From: SZUA-359 sp039809125
Lineage (GTDB): Bacteria > Patescibacteriota > Saccharimonadia > Saccharimonadales > Saccharimonadaceae
NCBI GenBank assembly: GCA_039809125.1
Contig: JBDHUM010000001.1
Span: 22,984-86,983 of the forward strand
Length of the DNA stretch: 64,000 nucleotides
Reading direction: 5' to 3'
Shown: in pieces, positions 59,353 to 64,000 of the stretch
Layout of the letters: each line of letters opens with the position of its first letter
Numbering within the stretch: the first letter of the stretch is position 1
Program-made: the position numbers and the translations under genes
Notes under the pieces: generated by a model
What the model was told of the DNA's origin: nothing
The model's input: only the letters and a program-made list of their open reading frames with translations
The model's database searches: none

Positions 59353-61389
59353 GTGAATCTTTCTTCGCCGATCGAAAAAGTTAAGGGAGTCGGTCCTAAA
59401 ACAGCTGAGCAGCTACGTGCGGCGGGCTTATTGACGGTGGGGGATATTATATCTTTTTTGCCACGTAAACATGAAGATTTTTCTGAAGTTGTATCAATTA
59501 GCGATATTCGTCCAGGCAAACAAACAATCAAGGCGCGTGTTGAAAAAGTTGATACGCGACGAGTCAGACGAGGCATGCAGGTAACGACGGCAGTCTTGGT
59601 CGACAAAAGCGGCAAACTGAATGCCGTTTGGTTTAATCAGGTCTATCGTGCTAGGCAGTTTGTCGAACACGAAGAATTCTACTTTTCAGGTGAATTTGAG
59701 TTTCGGTTTAATCGCTACCAGCTGACTAATCCAAGCGCTGAAAAAGTAAAAGATGTAAGCGTATCAATTTCTGCGGGTCGGCTGATGCCGGTTTACAAAG
59801 CTGTCAAAGGGCTAAAGAGCCAGCTAGTGCGGAAAATTATTCTTGAGCTTCGACCACTGATTAGTCTACTACCCGAAACATTGCCGCCAGAGCTGGTAAA
59901 GAATCAACGTCTGGTTTCGCGCTCGGCGGCGTTTTATGGTCTGCATTTTCCCAAAACAACTAACGAGATTGCCAAAGCTCGCGAACGTCTCGCTTTTGAA
60001 GAGCTATTTCAGCTTATATTAGCGAGTCAGCTCAATAAAAATCAGAACGCATCGCTAAAAGGATGGCCTATCTTATTTGACCAGGCTGCTGTAAGAGAAT
60101 TTGTAGCAGCTTTGCCATTTCAACTCACTTCTGGACAACGAATTGCTGCCTGGGATATACTACAAGATTTTGAAAAACAAGCACCGATGAATCGGTTACT
60201 GCAAGGCGACGTTGGGAGTGGCAAGACTGTTGTCGCCGGAATAGCAATGCGCCAGGCGGTGAAAGCTGGGTTTCAATCAGCATTAATGGCTCCCACTGAA
60301 ATCTTAGCTCGTCAGCACGCCGAGACCCTACTTCGTCTGTTCGAGCCTTTTCATATTAATGTTGGGCTGCTAACTGGTTCCGTGAAAGGTAAGGCTCGTC
60401 AGCAGTTACTTGAACGGATTAAAAGCGGTGAAGTTGATGTAGTTGTTGGTACCCACACACTTATTCAAGATACAGCAGTCTTTAAGAAATTGGGTTTTGT
60501 AGTGATTGATGAGCAACATCGATTTGGTGTCGAGCAGCGTCAAAAACTGCTCATGAAATCTGATCGGCCACCGCACTTGCTTGCTATGACAGCTACGCCT
60601 ATTCCGCGCAGCTTGCAACTAACAGTATTTGGCGAACTTGACATTAGTGTTTTGAGCGAGTTACCAAAAAATCGCCTGGCAATCAAAACAAAGCTTATTG
60701 CGCCAACATCGCGAGCAGCAATGTATCAGGCGATTGATCATGAAATCGTACAAGGCCACCAAGCGTACGTAGTGGCGCCGTTAATAGACGAAACTGCGGC
60801 AAGCGACAAGACATCGGTGGAAGCAGAGTATAAAAAGCTAAAAAACTCCGTGTTTGGCCATCGCCGAATCGGATTGCTGCATGGTCGTATGAAGCAGATT
60901 GAAAAAGATAAAGTCATGAGCGATTTTAAGAAAGGCGACGTCGATGTTTTGGTGAGCACAACAGTTGTTGAGGTTGGAGTTGACGTGCCAAATGCTACGA
61001 TAATTTTAATTGAGAACGCCGATCATTTTGGCCTGGCACAGTTACACCAACTTCGTGGTAGAGTCGGTCGTGGTTTACATCAGAGTTATTGCTACTTGGC
61101 ACTTAGCGATAGCAAAAAACCGAGTCAGCGCCTACGTGAAATTGAACGTTCAAATGATGGATTTTACCTTGCGGATGTCGATCTGCGTCTGCGAGGCCCT
61201 GGCGAAGTGTATGGACGGATGCAGCACGGTGAGTTAAATTTGCAAATTGCTAGTTTTGAAGATACAACTATGATTGCTCGTGCTCAAAAGGAGGCTCACG
61301 TTTGGGCGAAGCGTTCGAAAGATTTGCTACAATATAAAGCACTTATGAATGATGTCGAAAAATATCAGCGAGTAACAACTCTTAATTAG
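59353..61389 (+). CDS. recG: ATP-dependent DNA helicase RecG
   Basis: Branched-DNA helicase for replication-fork reversal, 678 residues. The N-terminal wedge OB domain (VEKVDTRRVRRGMQVTTAVL) is followed by superfamily 2 motifs: RLLQGDVGSGKTVVAGIAM, MAPTEILARQHAE, VIDEQHRFGVEQR, LAMTATPIPRSL and the C-terminal HQLRGRVGRG with the TRG-like end. The start is GTG 59353. TACACT (59340-59345) lies 7 nt before it, while a TATAAT abuts the GTG directly, so the promoter is ambiguous. It runs divergent from the hexomutase. Confidence 0.95.
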   Translation: MNLSSPIEKVKGVGPKTAEQLRAAGLLTVGDIISFLPRKHEDFSEVVSISDIRPGKQTIKARVEKVDTRRVRRGMQVTTAVLVDKSGKLNAVWFNQVYRARQFVEHEEFYFSGEFEFRFNRYQLTNPSAEKVKDVSVSISAGRLMPVYKAVKGLKSQLVRKIILELRPLISLLPETLPPELVKNQRLVSRSAAFYGLHFPKTTNEIAKARERLAFEELFQLILASQLNKNQNASLKGWPILFDQAAVREFVAALPFQLTSGQRIAAWDILQDFEKQAPMNRLLQGDVGSGKTVVAGIAMRQAVKAGFQSALMAPTEILARQHAETLLRLFEPFHINVGLLTGSVKGKARQQLLERIKSGEVDVVVGTHTLIQDTAVFKKLGFVVIDEQHRFGVEQRQKLLMKSDRPPHLLAMTATPIPRSLQLTVFGELDISVLSELPKNRLAIKTKLIAPTSRAAMYQAIDHEIVQGHQAYVVAPLIDETAASDKTSVEAEYKKLKNSVFGHRRIGLLHGRMKQIEKDKVMSDFKKGDVDVLVSTTVVEVGVDVPNATIILIENADHFGLAQLHQLRGRVGRGLHQSYCYLALSDSKKPSQRLREIERSNDGFYLADVDLRLRGPGEVYGRMQHGELNLQIASFEDTTMIARAQKEAHVWAKRSKDLLQYKALMNDVEKYQRVTTLN

Positions 61390-61391
61390 TT

Positions 61392-62198
61392 ATGTATAGT
61401 GGCACGATTTTACGTAATTCTTCGGGACATCTGGCGGGTACACATCAGCGCATTGACCGAATTGCCAGGCGACATATTGCAGCACTTAATAAGTCACTCT
61501 GGTTCCCGTCTATCCGCTCGATACTTCATTTTGAAGGTAATAATGGTCCTGACGGGATTAAGCGCAAAAGTCCCGGTGGACATGATGAACCATGGCATTT
61601 TGTAAACCCCGACAATCCAGATGACAATGAACTATATGCGCAAATAAATCACCACCATCACAACTTAGTAATAGCATTAAAACAAAAAGATGAAATTCGT
61701 GCAGGTTTCGAAGCTGCCTGGTTGTCACACGCGATAGTCGACGGCATGACACCTGCTCACCACTATCCCTTGGCCGATAAAATCAAAGAACTTTGGGGTA
61801 AACCAAAAAATCATCGCGACAGTGTTTTTGAAAAGAATATCATTAAAGGAAATAATGTGCGCGATTCTTTCGATAGAAACTGGCAATACTGGGGTGCGAA
61901 AGGTGTTTTTACCACTCATTTTTTATTTGAATTTGGTGTTGCGACGAGTATTGCAGGCCACCGCTTTTACCATACGGCGCCAAGTCTAGAGGATGTTGTT
62001 TCATTACAAAAGTATGGCTTAGAGAAGGTTATTCGAAGCGCAATTACTGATGTCTACCATTTGAACTTATATCAAGAATTTTGGACGAACGGTTGGACGG
62101 CGCGGCTGGCAGCAGAGACAAGGCGAACACTAGTTCCTCTCATTATTCGAGTCGTTACTTTAGCATGGTATGATGCTTCGATGAAGGCGGGTAAATAA
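61392..62198 (+). CDS. His-rich protein resembling zinc-dependent phospholipase C / S1-P1 nucleases
   Basis: 268 residues, 2 nt after recG and ending 1 nt into rsmD. It has many spaced His/Asp: HLAGTHQRIDRIARRH, ILHFEGNNG, HDEPWHFVNPDN, INHHHH and SHAIVDGMTPAHHYP (H113-x3-D117...P-A-H123-H124). The last motif resembles the HxxxD...PxH zinc site of bacterial zinc-PLC and S1/P1-nuclease folds. No signal peptide is visible, so the substrate would be intracellular or the protein is exported otherwise. Assignment is by motif only. Confidence 0.6.
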   Translation: MYSGTILRNSSGHLAGTHQRIDRIARRHIAALNKSLWFPSIRSILHFEGNNGPDGIKRKSPGGHDEPWHFVNPDNPDDNELYAQINHHHHNLVIALKQKDEIRAGFEAAWLSHAIVDGMTPAHHYPLADKIKELWGKPKNHRDSVFEKNIIKGNNVRDSFDRNWQYWGAKGVFTTHFLFEFGVATSIAGHRFYHTAPSLEDVVSLQKYGLEKVIRSAITDVYHLNLYQEFWTNGWTARLAAETRRTLVPLIIRVVTLAWYDASMKAGK

Positions 62199-62743
62199 TG
62201 AATATACGTGTCATTGCTGGAAAATACGGCGGGAGGATACTTGACACCCCAAAGGGCAGGCGAATGCACCCAATGGGAGAACGAATTCGCAACGCCTTAT
62301 TCAATAGTATTGGAAGCGAAGTGAAAGATGCACAGGTGCTTGATGCCTTTGCTGGTACCGGTTCACTAGGTATTGAAGCGTTAAGTCGAGGCGCTGAGCA
62401 GACAACATTCATCGAGAAAGATCGTGTTGCATATTCCTGTATTACCAACAATATTAATGCTCTCGGTCTTACGGATGAAGCGAGGGCAATCAAAGCGCCT
62501 CTTGCTAGTTGGATAAAAACGTCTGAAATGACATACGACATTATTTTTGCAGATCCACCTTACTACGACCTGCAGTTATCCACAGTTTCTAAGCTTTTTG
62601 ATCTTCTCAAACCTAACGGGCTTATGGTATTATCATGGACAGGAAGAGGTGAGGTACCAAATCTCAAAGACGACATTGTTGTGGTGGACAATCGTAGTTA
62701 TGGAAATGCACGCCTCACCTTCTTCCGCCGAAGCACCGTGTGA
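62198..62743 (+). CDS. rsmD: 16S rRNA (guanine966-N2)-methyltransferase RsmD
   Basis: 181 residues. RVIAGKYGGRILDTPKGRRMHPMGERIRNALFN is the family start, the SAM motif is VLDAFAGTGSLGIEALSRGA and the catalytic motif DPPY is in IIFADPPYYDLQL. It methylates G966 in the ribosomal P site. Its ATG overlaps the previous stop. The last codons lie inside the terminator stem. Confidence 0.95.
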   Translation: MNIRVIAGKYGGRILDTPKGRRMHPMGERIRNALFNSIGSEVKDAQVLDAFAGTGSLGIEALSRGAEQTTFIEKDRVAYSCITNNINALGLTDEARAIKAPLASWIKTSEMTYDIIFADPPYYDLQLSTVSKLFDLLKPNGLMVLSWTGRGEVPNLKDDIVVVDNRSYGNARLTFFRRSTV

Positions 62744-62754
62744 GGCGTTTTTTT
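62710..62754 (+). terminator. Branched terminator overlapping the end of rsmD
   Basis: ACGCCTCAC (62710-62718) pairs with GTGAGGCGT (62740-62748). The enclosed part contains a second stem CTTC/GAAG (62719-62722 with 62730-62733). Seven T follow. The rsmD stop (62741-62743) lies in the descending arm. Confidence 0.75.
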
Positions 62755-62932
62755 GTTGAATTGATAGTGGTTTAGGGCAATCGCACACTATTATCGTAAA
62801 CTAGCACGATCGGACTAAATAAAATCAGTGACCCAGCCCATCGTAATGAAGGTACATGTTTAATGACTGTTAGTTAGACGTCCGAATTGAGTCTGACGGG
62901 CAAGTTATATGTACTTCATTTTATAGAGAAAG
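62755..62932. other. Intergenic region without a recognisable gene
   Basis: About 180 nt between the rsmD terminator and the stop of the deacetylase gene. I see no ORF, tRNA or convincing hairpin. Confidence 0.5.
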
Positions 62933-63736
62933 CTAAGGGTTCAATTTTGGCATACCGTAATGAGTTGTTTTGATGTATTGGATCACACTTGGTAGCACGT
63001 CGCCAGTATATCGTCCGTGCATATGAAAGAGGATGACACCACGGGCACGAGTATTTGCTTTAACGTTGGCTAGCATTGAACTTGCGGATGTTCCTGCCCA
63101 GTCGCGTGTGTCGACTGTCCAAAAGCATCCCTGGTAACTGTACGAATTGAGAATATTGACAATACGGGAATCAAACGAGCCAGCACCATAGGGGTTGCGG
63201 AATGATTTTCTATTCGACGGATATGGCCTAATGGCCGATTCTGCTCGAGTAATTTCACTGCGAATCTGGCTATCAGATAGTGTTGTGAGGTCTGGATGTG
63301 AATAGCTGTGATTTCCGACAAAATGTCCTTCACTTTTGATAAGTCTTATCAAATCAGGCCGATCACTAGCGAACTGTCCAGTTGGAAAAAACAATCCGCG
63401 GACATTGTAGGTGCGTAAAACGCTAAGTATTTTTGTAATCTGAGACGTTGTACCAGAATCGTCGAAGGTTAGAAAAACAGCAGTGTGATCCGTAGTAATT
63501 CCACAATGGGTGATACCGTCAGTTGTATTAATAACGGAGAGGCCTTTTTGAGCTTGATCTGTAGTTGACGGTACGATTAGCTGTGCTTCGGCTGCTGCCG
63601 CTTGCTCTGATTTACGTGACGCCTCTGCCATGGCAGTCATGTCGGCTGTTGACAACCCATGAACCGGAGCGGTGACGATTAATGCCATGATAACGCTTAA
63701 AACTCCGAACCTGACGCATGCTTGTATAGTTTGCAT
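62933..63736 (-). CDS. Secreted polysaccharide deacetylase (NodB/CE4 family)
   Basis: 267 residues. A signal peptide occupies residues 1-28 (VLSVIMALIVTAPVHG, cleavage after the Gly or nearby). An Ala/Gln-rich linker precedes the CE4 domain: TFDDSGTT (TFDD), the zinc His pair in GNHSYSHPDL, the RNPYGAG motif 3, DTRDWAG motif 4 and ILFHMHGRYTG motif 5. It would remove acetyl groups from peptidoglycan or a surface glycan, its own or the host's. GGGAG lies about 7 nt before ATG 63736. Confidence 0.92.
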   Translation of the reverse strand: MQTIQACVRFGVLSVIMALIVTAPVHGLSTADMTAMAEASRKSEQAAAAEAQLIVPSTTDQAQKGLSVINTTDGITHCGITTDHTAVFLTFDDSGTTSQITKILSVLRTYNVRGLFFPTGQFASDRPDLIRLIKSEGHFVGNHSYSHPDLTTLSDSQIRSEITRAESAIRPYPSNRKSFRNPYGAGSFDSRIVNILNSYSYQGCFWTVDTRDWAGTSASSMLANVKANTRARGVILFHMHGRYTGDVLPSVIQYIKTTHYGMPKLNP

Positions 63737-63760
63737 ATAAATCTCCCTGTTTATAAAGAG

Positions 63761-63789
63761 AGTATATGACTACTGATGAGTTTTTGCAA
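63761..63789 (-). promoter_or_regulatory. Promoter of the deacetylase gene
   Basis: On the minus strand TTGCAA (63789-63784), 17 nt, TATACT (63766-63761). A leader of about 20 nt with GGGAG follows. Confidence 0.5.
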
Positions 63790-63891
63790 ATAGGATGAAC
63801 TACATTAGTATCACTACAACGGCCATAAAAAGCTCGAATATAGAGGGAGCGTGAGTTTAATTAATAACAGAATAGCAGGTAAAAAGCCTGT

Positions 63892-63904
63892 TATAATTTT
63901 GATT
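63892..63904 (+). promoter_or_regulatory. Leaderless-type -10 box of the HAD-family gene
   Basis: TATAAT at 63892-63897, 7 nt, ATG 63905. It overlaps a short inverted repeat, TAACAG (63865-63870) and CTGTTA (63888-63893). Confidence 0.45.
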
Positions 63905-64000
63905 ATGAGTGAGAACAACCCAATTACGTACAACGACCAACTACGTCTTGTGTTTTCTGATGTAGACGAAACAATCGCAGACGTTTACGCGCCAGCCGAA
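63905..64000 (+). CDS. HAD-superfamily hydrolase, N-terminal fragment (runs off the window)
   Basis: Only 32 codons are visible. The sequence LRLVFSDVDETIADVYAP holds the HAD nucleophile motif DxDxT as D-V-D-E-T after a hydrophobic strand, so a phosphatase or phosphoglucomutase-like HAD enzyme is likely. The start is ATG 63905, 7 nt behind a TATAAT. The rest lies beyond base 64000. Confidence 0.65.
   Translation, partial: MSENNPITYNDQLRLVFSDVDETIADVYAPAE

Noticed and set aside
59347..59355. TATAAT directly abutting the recG GTG as its promoter
   Set aside because: Transcription would start inside the gene after the GTG; TACACT 7 nt upstream fits the spacing of the other genes better, though weakly.
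1..64000. CRISPR arrays, tRNA or rRNA genes, IS elements, prophage genes
   Set aside because: Looked for repeated spacers, cloverleaf/CCA patterns and transposase or integrase motifs; none seen. A tRNAscan/Infernal run would settle small RNAs.

Overview
The window is a gene-dense (well over 90% coding) chromosomal segment of roughly mid-40s % G+C from a bacterium that I infer to be a member of Candidatus Saccharibacteria (TM7, Patescibacteria/CPR). The inference rests on several observations: compact, frequently overlapping genes; small lineage-type membrane proteins (YtxH-like, DUF5665-like, a membrane-anchored HEPN-like protein inside gatCAB); a tRNA-amidotransferase operon; a four-gene-minimum sugar-phosphate operon; and a cyo quinol oxidase plus one-subunit NADH dehydrogenase, a combination known from some environmental Saccharibacteria. 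No 16S or tRNA gene is present to prove the taxonomy. The standard genetic code works throughout. There is no rRNA, tRNA, IS element, prophage or CRISPR array.

Layout. 1-2.8 kb: end of pheT and an MsbA-type ABC exporter. 2.8-8.8 kb: cyoABCDE (heme-copper quinol oxidase and heme O synthase) followed by an NDH-2-like dehydrogenase, together a minimal NADH-to-oxygen chain. 8.9-13.6 kb: FKBP isomerase, trxB, a phospholipase-D-like protein, ppa and a short Rel/SpoT enzyme. 13.7-16.2 kb: gap and thrC. 16.3-16.75 kb: an isolated, G+C-richer small membrane gene with its own promoter, leader hairpins, terminator and flanking short inverted repeats. 16.8-23.3 kb: sugar-phosphate operon rpiB-rpe-like-transketolase (split)-class II aldolase-two PfkB kinases. 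23.3-31.3 kb: LOG-family protein, uvrB, an unknown membrane protein, gatC-gatA-HEPN-like-gatB and a Nudix hydrolase. 31.3-37.4 kb: galU, small membrane proteins, dnaE and a SpoU methyltransferase. 37.4-43.6 kb: a GspE/PilB-like ATPase, an A+T-rich orphan of 565 residues, malic enzyme, rplS and an rnhB-yraN fusion. 43.6-53.9 kb: pepN, a membrane-anchored DUF1524-type nuclease, nusA, clpC under a perfect CIRCE operator, a membrane-anchored HExxH protein, radA and a PIN-TRAM protein. 54-64 kb: class A PBP, tyrS, phosphohexomutase, recG, a zinc-PLC-like protein, rsmD, a secreted polysaccharide deacetylase and the start of a HAD hydrolase.

The most striking window-wide pattern is regulatory. About twenty genes carry a sigma70-like -10 hexamer ending 6-8 nt (usually 6 or 7) before the start codon, with no Shine-Dalgarno sequence, so transcription would begin at or next to the start codon (leaderless mRNA). 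A second class has a spaced leader and a clear AGGAGG-like site. The best examples are the orphan at 39120 (TTGACA, 17 nt, TATAGT, 6 nt, ATG) and the pepN/nuclease pair, whose two divergent -10 boxes share one 10-bp palindrome in a 23-bp intergenic region.

Functionally the segment combines respiration (cyo, NDH-2), glycolysis/pentose phosphates (gap, fba, transketolase, PfkB), envelope building (PBP, galU, hexomutase, deacetylase, ABC exporter), scavenging (nuclease, aminopeptidase, PLC-like protein) and standard information processing.
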